In this document: one piece after another, positions 9,093-18,045 of the stretch | How the letters are laid out: every line of letters begins with the position of its first letter | Position numbering within the stretch: position 1 is the first letter of the stretch | From: Plantactinospora endophytica | GTDB taxonomy: Bacteria > Actinomycetota > Actinomycetes > Mycobacteriales > Micromonosporaceae | NCBI RefSeq assembly: GCF_016862915.1 | Contig: NZ_BONW01000013.1 | Location: forward strand, 496,001-560,000 | Direction of reading: 5' to 3' | Length of the DNA: 64,000 nucleotides | Position numbers and translations under genes: made by a program | The notes under the pieces: generated by a model | The model's database searches: none | What the model saw: only the letters and a program-made list of their open reading frames with translations | What the model was told of the DNA's origin: nothing

Positions 9093-9898
9093 CCGGATGG
9101 CACACTGACGAGGACTGGCTGGCGGCGTACGCCAGGGGTGGCCTCGACCGGGTCCGGGCGGCCTCGGTCGAACAGCACCTGATCGGTTGTGCCACCTGCC
9201 GGGCCGCCGTCGCGCCGCACGCCGACGCCGCGTTGCTCGCCCGCGCCTGGACCGGCACGGTCGACGTGCTGGATCGGCTCCGCACGTCGCCGTTCGAGCG
9301 GCTGCTGACCGTACTGGGGTTGTCGCCGTCGGCGGCCCGGCTGGCCACCGGCGCATCGGCGGCCCGCCGGGCCTGGGTGGTCGGCTGTGTGCTGGTGGCC
9401 GCCTTCGCGATCGTCGCGCGGGACATGGACGGTCGGGCGGCGACCTGGTTCCTCACCGTGGCTCCGCTGGCCCCGCTGACCGGCGTCGCGCTGGCGTACG
9501 GGCCGGGGGTGTTCGCCATGCACGAGGTGGTGGCCGCCGCGCCGTACCCCCGGTTGCGGCTGGTCCTGCTGCGTTGCCTGCCGGTACTGCCGACGACGGC
9601 GCTGCTGCTGGTCGTGGGTGGGCTGGTCCTGCCGGGCACGGCCGGGGCCGGGCTGTGGCTGCTGCCCGGTCTCGCCCTGGCGACCCTGGGCATGGTCCTG
9701 GAACGGGTGGTCGGGGTCCGGGCGGCGGTCGCCGGGCTGGCCGGCCTCTGGATGTGCGGCGTGGCGTCGGCCCGGATCACCACCGGGTCGGTACTGGGCG
9801 CCTTCTCCCCGGCGGTGCAGGTGGCCTCCTCGGTGATCGTCGTCGGTACGGTCGTCGTCGCCCTGGTCGGCGCCCGTCGGATCCGAGGTGTGCGGTGA
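9089..9898 (+). CDS. zf-HC2 anti-sigma factor fused to a multi-pass membrane domain
   Basis: 269 residues. The N-terminal cytoplasmic part (1-60) carries the zinc-binding anti-sigma motif HLIGCATC (HxxxCxxC). About five or six hydrophobic helices follow, for example WVVGCVLVAAFAIVA, FLTVAPLAPLTGVALA, ALLLVVGGLVL and SSVIVVGTVVVALVGA. The start overlaps the sigma stop and the stop overlaps the next GTG by four bases. The arrangement is that of a membrane-embedded anti-sigma factor holding its sigma at the membrane. The unusually large membrane part, unlike single-pass RsiW-type proteins, suggests it may sense a membrane signal or interact with the downstream exporter. Confidence 0.85.
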   Translation: MTGWHTDEDWLAAYARGGLDRVRAASVEQHLIGCATCRAAVAPHADAALLARAWTGTVDVLDRLRTSPFERLLTVLGLSPSAARLATGASAARRAWVVGCVLVAAFAIVARDMDGRAATWFLTVAPLAPLTGVALAYGPGVFAMHEVVAAAPYPRLRLVLLRCLPVLPTTALLLVVGGLVLPGTAGAGLWLLPGLALATLGMVLERVVGVRAAVAGLAGLWMCGVASARITTGSVLGAFSPAVQVASSVIVVGTVVVALVGARRIRGVR

Positions 9899-10764
9899 CG
9901 GACATCCAGCTCACGACGGTGGGCAAGAGCTACGGTCGGCGTCGGGTCCTGGCCGGGATCACCCTCGACGTCGGTACCGGCGTGCTGGGCCTGCTCGGCC
10001 CCAACGGTGCGGGCAAGACGACCCTGCTGCGCGTCCTGGCCACCGTCGCCCTGCCCGACACCGGCCGGGTCGAGCTGCTCGGCCGCGATCCCCGGGACCC
10101 GTCGGCGCGGGCCGCGATCCGCCGCCGGCTGGGGTACGTGCCACAGCAGACCGGCTTCCCCAGCGGCTTCACCACCTTCGAGTACGTCGACTACGTGGCC
10201 ATCCTGAAGGAGATGACCGACCGCCGTGCCCGGCACGACGAGGTACGCCGGGTGCTGGATGTGGTCGGCCTGGCCGGGATGGCACGGCGGCGGGTGTGGC
10301 GGTTGTCCGGCGGCATGAAGCGGCGCCTGGTCATCGCCCAGGCGCTGCTCGGCGACCCACGGCTGATGATCCTCGACGAGCCGACCGTCGGCCTGGATCC
10401 CGAGCAGCGGCTGCGGTTCCGCGACACGATCTCGGCGCTGGCCGAGGACCGCTGCGTGGTGGTGTCCACGCACCAGACCGAGGACGTGACGGCGTTCTGC
10501 CCCCGGGTGGTCGTCCTGCACGAGGGCGGCATCCGCTTCGACGGCAGCCCACGGCTGCTGGCCGCCACCGCGACCGGCCGGGTGTGGCGGTCCGACCGGC
10601 GCGATCCGGGTGCCCGGCTCGCCTGGCGCACTGGTGACGGCACACTGCGACAGGTGGGCTCGCCACCACCCGGCGCCGAACTGGTCGAGCCGTCGGCGGA
10701 GGACGGCTACCTGCTGCTGGTCGGCGAGGCCGAGACCGACGCGGTGCCGGAGGCGGGGACATGA
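9895..10764 (+). CDS. ABC transporter ATP-binding protein (ABC-2 type exporter)
   Basis: 289 residues. Walker A is GPNGAGKTT (about residue 40), the signature is LSGGMKRR, Walker B is LMILDEPTVGLDP, and the H-loop is VVVSTHQTED. The C-terminal 60 residues form the small extra domain common in exporter ATPases of the DrrA/YhaQ type. The GTG start overlaps the stop of the anti-sigma gene, and its own stop overlaps the first permease. It powers the two following membrane proteins; the transported substrate is unknown. Confidence 0.92.
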   Translation: MTDIQLTTVGKSYGRRRVLAGITLDVGTGVLGLLGPNGAGKTTLLRVLATVALPDTGRVELLGRDPRDPSARAAIRRRLGYVPQQTGFPSGFTTFEYVDYVAILKEMTDRRARHDEVRRVLDVVGLAGMARRRVWRLSGGMKRRLVIAQALLGDPRLMILDEPTVGLDPEQRLRFRDTISALAEDRCVVVSTHQTEDVTAFCPRVVVLHEGGIRFDGSPRLLAATATGRVWRSDRRDPGARLAWRTGDGTLRQVGSPPPGAELVEPSAEDGYLLLVGEAETDAVPEAGT

Positions 10765-11612
10765 CTCTCCTCGGCACGGGGGCGAGGAGTGTGGTGTGGC
10801 GGCCGGCGACGTGGGCGCTCGGCGCCGTGGAGGCACGCCGGCTGCTACGCCATCCCGTGTACCCGGTGGCCCTGTCGTACGTCGCCGCCATCGCGGCGGC
10901 CGGGATCGTACGCCGCGAGACCGGGCCGGCCGCCAACTTCGGCTACATCGTCGCGGCGCTGGCGCTGCTGCTCGGGTACGCCCCGGCGACCCTGGTGGCC
11001 GCCAACCGGGTGGCCGCCGCAACGTTCCGGTCCCGGGTCCGCGAGCCGCTGGACAGCACACCCGTCGACGACCGGCAGCGCACCGTGGCCGTGATCCTCG
11101 GACTGGTGCGGGGGCCGGTCCTGGTGGGCCTGGCGACCGCCGGGCTGCTGCTGGTGGTCGGCGAGTTCACCACCCCGTACCCCGAGCGGCGCGTCGACGT
11201 GGTGTACCAGCGCACCGCCCTGGAATACCTCCAGTTGCCGGCGTTGGTGCTCGGTGCCGGCCTGCTGGGCGTCGCGGTGGCCCGCTGGCTGCCCTGGCCC
11301 GGCGCGCTGCCGTCGACCGTGCTCGTGGTGTGGCTCGGCACGATCGCGACGTACCAGAGTTCCACCACCGGCACGGTGGCCGACCCGGCCTGGTTCGCAC
11401 TGTGGCCGGTGTGGATAGCCACCGACGAGGGGATGCTGCCCCGGCAGCCGCTCGGGCAGGAGATGTGGCACCTGGCGTACCTGCTCGGGCTCGGACTGCT
11501 CGCCGGGGTCGCGGCGCTGCTGCGCACCGACGGGCCGCGTCGGGCGCTCTGGACCACGGCGGCGGTGCTGGGTGCGGCGACGGCGGTCGCGGGCTGGCGG
11601 CAGACCGGCTGA
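10761..11612 (+). CDS. ABC-2 type membrane protein, paralogue 1
   Basis: 283 residues, mostly hydrophobic, with about six predicted helices. It begins with WALGAVEARRLLRHPVYPVALSY and ends LLRTDGPRRALWTTAAVLG. The ATG overlaps the ATPase stop (ATGA). It shares its whole length with the next gene; DNA identity rises to about 98% over the last 155 bases. It is presumably one half of the exporter channel. I place it in the ABC-2 permease class from context and topology rather than from a diagnostic motif. Confidence 0.78.
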   Translation: MTLLGTGARSVVWRPATWALGAVEARRLLRHPVYPVALSYVAAIAAAGIVRRETGPAANFGYIVAALALLLGYAPATLVAANRVAAATFRSRVREPLDSTPVDDRQRTVAVILGLVRGPVLVGLATAGLLLVVGEFTTPYPERRVDVVYQRTALEYLQLPALVLGAGLLGVAVARWLPWPGALPSTVLVVWLGTIATYQSSTTGTVADPAWFALWPVWIATDEGMLPRQPLGQEMWHLAYLLGLGLLAGVAALLRTDGPRRALWTTAAVLGAATAVAGWRQTG

Positions 11613-11655
11613 AAACCGCGATGCGTGGCGGCCGGGCGGGGAAGGAGGCGGCTCG

Positions 11656-12495
11656 ATGACCGTACCCGGGACAGGGCCGCTCACTCGGGCCGCGTGGCGG
11701 CTCGGCGCGGTGGAGGCGCGCCGGATGGTGCGCCATCCCGGGTACCCGGTCGCGATGCTGTACATGGTGGCGTTCGGCACGGCGGTGCTCGTCAACGACG
11801 AGGGCGGTCCGCCCGCCAACCAGGCGTACCTCCTCGTCACCCTGAGCCTGCTCCTCGTCTACGCCCCGGCGACGATCGTGGTCGCCAACCGGGTCACCGC
11901 CGCCACCTTCCGTTCCCGGGTCCGCGAGCCGCTGGACGGCGCACCGGTCGACGACCGACAACGGGTGGTGGCCGCGATGCTGGGACTGGTGCGCGGCCCG
12001 GTCGTGGGCGGGTTCGGCGCCGCCGCTGTGCTGCTGGCGCTCGGCTTCTCCGCCACCCCGCACACCGTGGTGCGCAACGAGGCGGTGTACCAGCGCACGG
12101 CACTGGAGTACCTCCAGTTGCCGGCGCTGGTGCTCGGTGCCGGGCTGCTGGGTATCGCGGTGGCCCGCTGGCTGCCCTGGCCGGGCGCGCTGCCGCTGGT
12201 CGTGCTCGTGGTGTGGTTCGGCACGATCGCGCTGTACCCGGTCACCACGACGGACCTGACACGCGGCCGGATCTGGTTCGCGCTGTGGCCGGCGTGGTTC
12301 GCGGTGCACGAGGGGATGCTGCCCCGGCAGCCGCTCGGGCAGGAGATGTGGCACCTGGCGTACCTGCTCGGGCTCGGACTGCTCGCCGGGGTCGCGGCAC
12401 TGCTGCGCACCGACGGGCCGCGCCGGGCGCTCTGGACCACCGCGGCGGTGCTGGGTGCGGCGACGGCGGTCGCGGGCCGGCTGCAACTGGGCTGA
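11656..12495 (+). CDS. ABC-2 type membrane protein, paralogue 2
   Basis: 279 residues. It is a tandem paralogue of the preceding gene, with the same pattern WRLGAVEARRMVRHPGYPVAMLY, then AATFRSRVREPLDGAPVDDRQR, and a nearly identical C-terminus. The ATG at 11656 follows AAGGAGG at 11642-11648; the frame is open upstream to 11572 but that overlaps the previous gene. The two proteins probably form a heterodimeric channel with the ATPase. It is the last gene of the sigma-controlled operon. Confidence 0.78.
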   Translation: MTVPGTGPLTRAAWRLGAVEARRMVRHPGYPVAMLYMVAFGTAVLVNDEGGPPANQAYLLVTLSLLLVYAPATIVVANRVTAATFRSRVREPLDGAPVDDRQRVVAAMLGLVRGPVVGGFGAAAVLLALGFSATPHTVVRNEAVYQRTALEYLQLPALVLGAGLLGIAVARWLPWPGALPLVVLVVWFGTIALYPVTTTDLTRGRIWFALWPAWFAVHEGMLPRQPLGQEMWHLAYLLGLGLLAGVAALLRTDGPRRALWTTAAVLGAATAVAGRLQLG

Positions 12496-12672
12496 CGGCG
12501 GTTCGTCGACACGCCGGTGCTTGCGCGATGTGCACGCTGCCGTTCTGGGCCGGGTGACCAAGAACCGCCGGTGGCGCGGGCCCGGACATGTTCCGTGACC
12601 GGGCCTGACAGCCCACCCGCGCCGAGCACGGCATGGCCGGGGTGCGTCCCCACCGACCAGGAGGAGAGTGTG

Positions 12673-13770
12673 ATGTCACACCGATCGTCGGTCCACTTCG
12701 GGAACAGGTGCCGGCTCGCGGCGGCCGGCCTCGCGGTCGCCACGCTCGCCGCCGGGCTCGCGGTCGTCGGCTTGGGTGGGCCGGTGACGGCGAGCCAGCG
12801 GCTGTGCACCCTGCACCAGCAGCCCGTGCCCGAGAACAGCTACGGCGTCACCACCGGCACGTATCTCGAACCCGGCCAGAGCGTCCAGCTCACCGGCGGC
12901 GGCGCGATCTGGGCCGGTGTCTGGCTCACCGGAACCAACGGCCCCGAGGGCTGGTTCAACACCTCCGCGTCGTCGGCCTACCCGCTGCCGGGTGCCCGCG
13001 AGTACAGCCTGCTGGCCAGGGCCAACGGCGGCTGGAGCTACATCGGCCAGTACGGCACGGTCACCAACACGGGCAGCACGATCGTGCCGTTGCAGTTGCG
13101 TACGAACGACAACATTCCCGGCAACGGCAGCGGAGCGTTCACGGCGACGTACACCACCTGCTACACCGACGGCGACTTCCGGCGTGCCGGGCACGCGAAC
13201 GGTGTACGCGCGATGGCCAGCGCCGCCGGCCGGCTGTACGCGGTCACCAACGACGACAAGCTCTGGGTACGTGACCCGGTGCCGCAGGACAGCGTCTGGA
13301 CCCACATCGGTCAGGCGTCCGGGGTACGGGCGCTGGCCGGCACCACGACCCAGCTCTACGCGGCCACCACGGGCAACCAGTTGGTCGTGCGGGGGCTGGA
13401 GCCGTGGAACGTGCCGTGGACCGCCATCGGACATGCCTACAACGTCACCACGATGACCCTCCTCGGCGGCAAGCTCTACGCGGTGACCTCCGACGGCCTG
13501 CTCTGGGACCGCGACCTCACGCCCGCCGACATCAACTGGCGGCAGATCGGGTCGGCGGTCGGAGTACGGGCACTCGGCGCCAGCGCCACCAACCTGTACG
13601 GTGCGACCACCGACAACAACCTCTGGCTACGTCCGCCGGCACCGGTGGCCTCGTGGACCTACCTCCGTCGTGCCTACAACGTCACCGGCCTGGCGTCGGC
13701 GTACGGGTACCTCTTCGCCAGCACCAGCGACAACCACCTGCTCTACCGCACCATCCCGGCGACCGGATAG
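12673..13770 (+). CDS. Secreted lectin-like protein: LecA-like domain plus propeller repeats
   Basis: 365 residues. Signal peptide RLAAAGLAVATLAAGLAVV is cleaved near VTASQ. Residues about 45-165 resemble the galactose-binding LecA (PA-IL) fold: LEPGQSVQLTGGGAIWAGVWL, then LLARANGGWSYIG, and the calcium-loop-like NDNIPGNGSGAFTATYT. Residues 170-360 are five repeats of about 40 residues with the pattern VRALAxxxxxLYAATxxNxLWxRxP...WxxIG, as in tachylectin-2-like beta-propellers. AGGAGGAG lies just before the start. It is probably an extracellular carbohydrate-binding protein. No enzyme motif is visible. It follows the exporter operon but has its own upstream gap of 177 bases. Confidence 0.72.
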   Translation: MSHRSSVHFGNRCRLAAAGLAVATLAAGLAVVGLGGPVTASQRLCTLHQQPVPENSYGVTTGTYLEPGQSVQLTGGGAIWAGVWLTGTNGPEGWFNTSASSAYPLPGAREYSLLARANGGWSYIGQYGTVTNTGSTIVPLQLRTNDNIPGNGSGAFTATYTTCYTDGDFRRAGHANGVRAMASAAGRLYAVTNDDKLWVRDPVPQDSVWTHIGQASGVRALAGTTTQLYAATTGNQLVVRGLEPWNVPWTAIGHAYNVTTMTLLGGKLYAVTSDGLLWDRDLTPADINWRQIGSAVGVRALGASATNLYGATTDNNLWLRPPAPVASWTYLRRAYNVTGLASAYGYLFASTSDNHLLYRTIPATG

Positions 13771-13798
13771 CTCATCCGCGAGGGACGCCGTAACGAGG

Positions 13799-13832
13799 TG
13801 AGGTCCGGCGCCCACATGGACGCCGGACCTCA
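13799..13832. terminator. Hairpin 1 of a convergent terminator pair
   Basis: TGAGGTCCGGCG and CGCCGGACCTCA form a perfect 12-bp stem around a 10-base loop, just downstream of the lectin gene. Confidence 0.75.
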
Positions 13833-13841
13833 GGATGGTGC

Positions 13842-13878
13842 GGTGCCGGGTACGGGCCACACGCCCGTACCCGGCACC
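13842..13878. terminator. Hairpin 2 of a convergent terminator pair
   Basis: GGTGCCGGGTACGGGC and its exact complement GCCCGTACCCGGCACC form a 16-bp stem with a 5-base loop. It lies immediately before the stop of the ThuA-domain gene on the other strand, so it probably terminates that 8.6-kb operon while hairpin 1 serves the lectin gene. Confidence 0.8.
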
Positions 13879-13885
13879 CAATTGC

Positions 13886-16800
13886 TCAGAGCTGTCGGAC
13901 CCTGACGTTGCGGAACTCGATCACGTCGCTGTTGCCGTGGTTCTGCAACCCGACGAAACCACTCAGGAACTGGCGGAGGTCGGTCGGCGGGTCGCCCGCA
14001 CGGGACGACTGCTTGCCGGGCGTGTTGTCGAACTCGGCGATCACCACACCGTTACGAACCATGGTGTAGTGCTGGCCGATCACCCGCACCTCGTAGTCGT
14101 TCCACTGGTTCTTCGGCGTCACGCCGGCCTTGTCCAAAGTGTTCGGCGCGAAGTTGTAGACCGAGCCGGTCTTCTGCGGCTCGCCGGTCTCGCCGTCGTA
14201 GATCTGGATCTCGTGACCGCAGTAGATCGCGACCCAGGCCTGCGAGCTGCGGGCCGATCCGACCGTCCCGCAACTGCCCGGCGGACGCTGTTCCAGCGGC
14301 GTCCTCGGGTCCGGGAACCGGACGAAGATCCCGCTGTTGGCCCGCACGTTGTCCGGCGAGATGTCCCGGAACTGCACCCTGATCGAGTAGTTGGCGAGCT
14401 GCTGGTCCGCGTACCACAGCATGCCGAGGCCGCCGGAGCTGCGGATCGAGCCGTCGGGCCGGAGTCCGAACGACCCGCCGGGTGCCTGCCGCCAGCCGGC
14501 GAGCGACTTCGCCGAACCGTCGAAGATCGGCTGGTACCCGCTGGTGGCGCCGATCGGGGACTGCCGACCGGCCTGGCGCAGCGCCCGCGTCTCGCGGTTG
14601 TCGATCACGTGTGCCGCGGTCAGTTCGGCCAGCACCTCGTCGAGGTGGGTGACGAACGAGGCCCGGTTCGGCCAGGTGGTCTCGTCGTCGATCAGGTCGT
14701 TGATGGTGCAGCCGCCACCGGTCTGCCGGTTGGCCACCCCGGTGTCGCTGTCCAGCATCCAGACGGTCGGCCGGGCGTCGGCGGCGGTACAGCCCGCGGT
14801 CACGTCGACCTTGCCGGTCACGACCTCACCGTCGGCGTAGGTCACCTTCACCGTCGCCTGGAAGGTGCCGTACCGCTTGTAGGTGTGCGTCGGGTGGGCC
14901 TGGTGCGACAGCTTGCTACCGTCGCCGAAGTCCCACTCCCAGGCCACCCCGCCGACCTTCGCGGCGGAGAACCCGATGGTCCGGGGCTGGCTCGGCGTCA
15001 CCGACCGGGCCGTGGCCAGGCTCGGGTTCGGGGTGGCCTGCCCGCCCTGGTACGTGATCCGGATCAGCTTCTGGTTCTGGTGCAGGCTGAAGAAGCCGCC
15101 CGCGTAGTCGAGCATGTAGAGCGCGCCGTCCGGGCCGAACTTCGCGTCCATCCAGGACTGGAGCTGGGTGGTGCCGTTGCCGCCCGGGATGATGGCGCGC
15201 AGGTCCTCGGCGAAGGCCGGCGCACCCGCCTCCCGGACCGTGTCCGGGTTCACGGTGACCGCGATCCGGTTGTTGGCGTTCGACTGGTCACCGATGAACC
15301 ACTTGTTGTCCCAGTACGCCGGCCACGCGACGCCGCTGTTCACGTCGACGTTCTCGCGCTGGTAGGTCGGACCGTCCATGATGGCCTGCCCGCCACCGCT
15401 CAGGTACGGCTGCGTGAAGGTCGAGTCCTCGGCCTTGTACGTCGGCAGCCCGCTGCCGTCGGTCCGCTTCGGGAAGACCGGTCCGCCACCCTGCGGCGAG
15501 TACCAGATCATGTTGTCCCGCACCGGCGGCAGGTTGACCAGACCGGTGTTGCGCGGCGATTCGTTCTTCGGGTTGTCGCAGTCGTACCAGCCGGTCAGCA
15601 CGTTGGCGTCGGTGTTGCTGCGGTCCCGGTACGGCTGCCGGTTACCCATGCAGTACGGCCAGCCGTGGTTGCCCGCCGAGGTGATGATGGTGGCGGTCTC
15701 GTACTTTGCCGGACCGAGGTTCGGGTCCGGGGCACCGGCGTCCGGGCCGACCCACGCGGCGGTGAGCCAGTCGTTGACCGGGTCCCAGGCGATCCGGGCG
15801 ATGTTGCGGACGCCCATCACGTAGATCTCCGGGCGGGCCTTGCCGCCGCCCTGCTCCTGGCCGGTGAAGAGGTTGCCGTCCGGGATCGTGTAGGTGCCGT
15901 CCGCCTCGGGGTGGATGCGGAGGATCTTGCCGTTCAGGTCGTTCGTGTTGCCGGAGGTACGCCGGGCGTCCTGGAACGAGATGCCCGCGTACTCCTGGGT
16001 CCAGTTGTTCCCGGAGTAGCCGTTCGACCCGCCGGAGGAGTTGCTGTCACCGCTGCCGATGTAGAGGTTGCCGGACTCGTCGAAGGCCATCCCGCCACCG
16101 GCGTGGCAGCAGCTGTGGATCTGGGTGTCCCAGTGCAGCAGGTCCTTGCGGGTACCCTGGTCGATCGTCTGCTGTGCGTGGTCGTAGGTGAACCGGGAGA
16201 CCGTACGCTGACCGACCCGCCGTTCCCGGTCGATCGACTCGTGCGGCATCCAGTACGCGTAGAACCAGCCGTTCTCCGCGAACTTCGGGTCGAGGGTGAT
16301 GCCGACCAGGCCCTCCTCGTTCTTCACCAGCTCGCTGCCGCTGCCCCGGTTGCCCATCACCTTGAGCGTGGTCAGCAGCTTGACCTGCTTGGTCTTCGGG
16401 TCCCACTGGTGGATGGTGCCGCAGCCCAGACCCACGTTCGGGTTGGCCCAGTCGGCGACCGGCCCGGTGGCGCAGGCGGCCTTGCCGATGTAGAAGACCT
16501 TGCCGTCGGGGGCGATGGTCAGGCCGTGCGGCTCACCGATCTGGTCGAGCTGGCCGGACTGGTTGGTGGTGGTCAGCCGCTCGACCCGGTAGTTCGCGGC
16601 GATGGTCGCCTGGCAGTCGCCCCGGACCACGCCGGTCGTCCACTGCAACGCGCCGAGCAGGTGGCTGCGGAACCGCGTGTCGGTGGTGTAGCTGGCCTCG
16701 GTGCGACCCATCCCGGTGTAGAACGACCGGCCGCCGTCGTAGTCCCGGCACCAGGAGATCGGGTGGAACGCGCCGTTGCCGCCCAGCCCCGCCTGGTAGG

Positions 16801-17965
16801 TGTTCTCCTTGACCTGGGCGACGGTGTGCACCCGGCCGACCGGGCTCGGGTCCCAGTTCATCCACTGGTCGGAGCGGGTCCAGCTCAGCGGCAGGCCCTT
16901 GTTCGCCGGGTGCTGCCGGTCGACCAGGTCGACGACGGCCTGCTGCACCCGGCTCTCCGGCGCCGGTCCCGCGTCCGGGCCGATCAGCCACAGCTCGGCG
17001 AGCTGGATCAGCGGCTCACCGCTGTTCGCGGTGATGTTCAGCCGGTAGTACTGGTACGGCTGGGTGTTGGTGAAGGTGTACTGCTTGGTCTGGAACCGTC
17101 CCGAGAAGGTCTCCCCGGTCCGGCGGTCCAGGTCCGTCCAGCTCTCGCCGTCGGCCGACCCCTGTAGGGTCCAGTCCCTCGGGTCGCGGCCGGCGAAGTC
17201 GTTCGCCGAGGTCAGCGCGTACTGCGCGATCGCCTTCGGGGCGGCGAGCTTGGCCACCACCCAGCCGCTCGGGGTACGGGTCAGCCACTTCGTCCCGGTC
17301 GCACCGTCGATCAGGTTCTCGACGATCTCGTTCGGCGGGTTGTTGCCGCTGGCGGTGACGCTCTCGATCTCCTCCGCGTTCGGCAGGGTCGCCGCCGGAC
17401 GGGTGCCGATCAGACCGGTGAACCACTCGGAGCCGGGCTGCGCGCGGGCCGCGTCGTGGATGCCGAGGAACCCGCCACCCCCCTTGACGTACGCCTGGAA
17501 GGCCGCTTCCTGGGCGTCGTTCAGCACCACCCCGTTGGCCGACAGGAACACCACGCTGCGGTAGCGGTCCAGGTTGTCGGCGGTGAAGACCGTCGGGTCG
17601 CTGGAGACGTGGACGTTGAAGCCGTTCTCGTTGCCGAGCTGCCGGATCGTGGTGACGGCCCTGGTGACCGGGTCCTCCTGGGACGCCGCCGGGCCGTGGA
17701 AGACCAGGACGTTCACCGCGTTGGCGCCCCAGGCCGGCGCGACTCCGCCGACGCTCTCGTCCGGGGCGGCGGCGACCGGCGCGCTGAGCAGGCCGAGCGT
17801 GAGGACGGCGCCGGAGACGAGGGCGACCGTGCGGCGGAACGGCACGGCGCCGCGCCGCCGGGGCCGGGAAGCGGAATCGAACGCGGGGGACGGTAGGGCG
17901 ACGGGGTCGGGGCGATGCCGCCCGACCGATCGGGACAGCGGGAAAAGATGGCGTCGGTGAGCCAT
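13886..17965 (-). CDS. Secreted ThuA / discoidin / sugar dehydrogenase / PKD / DUF1080 protein
   Basis: 1359 residues, with a signal peptide after an Arg-rich leader (VALVSGAVLTLGLLSAPVAAA). Domains in order: ThuA first half (NVLVFHGPA... FLGIHDAA, about 75-185); a discoidin (F5/8 C) insert, about 190-340; ThuA second half (QDYDGGRS-like region with SFYTGMGRTEASY), to about 460; a six-bladed glucose/sorbosone dehydrogenase propeller (IGEPHGLTIAPDGKVFYIG, SCCHAGGGMAFDESGNLYIGSGD), about 470-960; a PKD domain (WEWDFGDGSK); a 90-residue Cys-containing linker; and a C-terminal DUF1080/3-keto-disaccharide hydrolase domain (about 1150-1359, GIFVRFP, NDYEVRVIGQHY). GGAGGAG precedes the ATG. It is the third gene of a secreted operon. 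Predicted role: extracellular glycoside oxidation and cleavage of 3-keto products (inference). Confidence 0.85.
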   Translation of the reverse strand: MAHRRHLFPLSRSVGRHRPDPVALPSPAFDSASRPRRRGAVPFRRTVALVSGAVLTLGLLSAPVAAAPDESVGGVAPAWGANAVNVLVFHGPAASQEDPVTRAVTTIRQLGNENGFNVHVSSDPTVFTADNLDRYRSVVFLSANGVVLNDAQEAAFQAYVKGGGGFLGIHDAARAQPGSEWFTGLIGTRPAATLPNAEEIESVTASGNNPPNEIVENLIDGATGTKWLTRTPSGWVVAKLAAPKAIAQYALTSANDFAGRDPRDWTLQGSADGESWTDLDRRTGETFSGRFQTKQYTFTNTQPYQYYRLNITANSGEPLIQLAELWLIGPDAGPAPESRVQQAVVDLVDRQHPANKGLPLSWTRSDQWMNWDPSPVGRVHTVAQVKENTYQAGLGGNGAFHPISWCRDYDGGRSFYTGMGRTEASYTTDTRFRSHLLGALQWTTGVVRGDCQATIAANYRVERLTTTNQSGQLDQIGEPHGLTIAPDGKVFYIGKAACATGPVADWANPNVGLGCGTIHQWDPKTKQVKLLTTLKVMGNRGSGSELVKNEEGLVGITLDPKFAENGWFYAYWMPHESIDRERRVGQRTVSRFTYDHAQQTIDQGTRKDLLHWDTQIHSCCHAGGGMAFDESGNLYIGSGDSNSSGGSNGYSGNNWTQEYAGISFQDARRTSGNTNDLNGKILRIHPEADGTYTIPDGNLFTGQEQGGGKARPEIYVMGVRNIARIAWDPVNDWLTAAWVGPDAGAPDPNLGPAKYETATIITSAGNHGWPYCMGNRQPYRDRSNTDANVLTGWYDCDNPKNESPRNTGLVNLPPVRDNMIWYSPQGGGPVFPKRTDGSGLPTYKAEDSTFTQPYLSGGGQAIMDGPTYQRENVDVNSGVAWPAYWDNKWFIGDQSNANNRIAVTVNPDTVREAGAPAFAEDLRAIIPGGNGTTQLQSWMDAKFGPDGALYMLDYAGGFFSLHQNQKLIRITYQGGQATPNPSLATARSVTPSQPRTIGFSAAKVGGVAWEWDFGDGSKLSHQAHPTHTYKRYGTFQATVKVTYADGEVVTGKVDVTAGCTAADARPTVWMLDSDTGVANRQTGGGCTINDLIDDETTWPNRASFVTHLDEVLAELTAAHVIDNRETRALRQAGRQSPIGATSGYQPIFDGSAKSLAGWRQAPGGSFGLRPDGSIRSSGGLGMLWYADQQLANYSIRVQFRDISPDNVRANSGIFVRFPDPRTPLEQRPPGSCGTVGSARSSQAWVAIYCGHEIQIYDGETGEPQKTGSVYNFAPNTLDKAGVTPKNQWNDYEVRVIGQHYTMVRNGVVIAEFDNTPGKQSSRAGDPPTDLRQFLSGFVGLQNHGNSDVIEFRNVRVRQL

Positions 17966-18045
17966 TTCTCTCCTCCGTGAGGGGGTGCGGGAAGTCCTTC
18001 AGGCGATGGCAGGGGTCGGGGTCGGGTGGGCCGGGATGTCCTCGG

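Noticed and set aside
13835-17167. Open frame of 1110 codons on the plus strand
   Set aside because: It is the antisense shadow of the ThuA/DUF1080 gene, with Arg/Val/Gly-rich nonsense composition and no domain recognisable.
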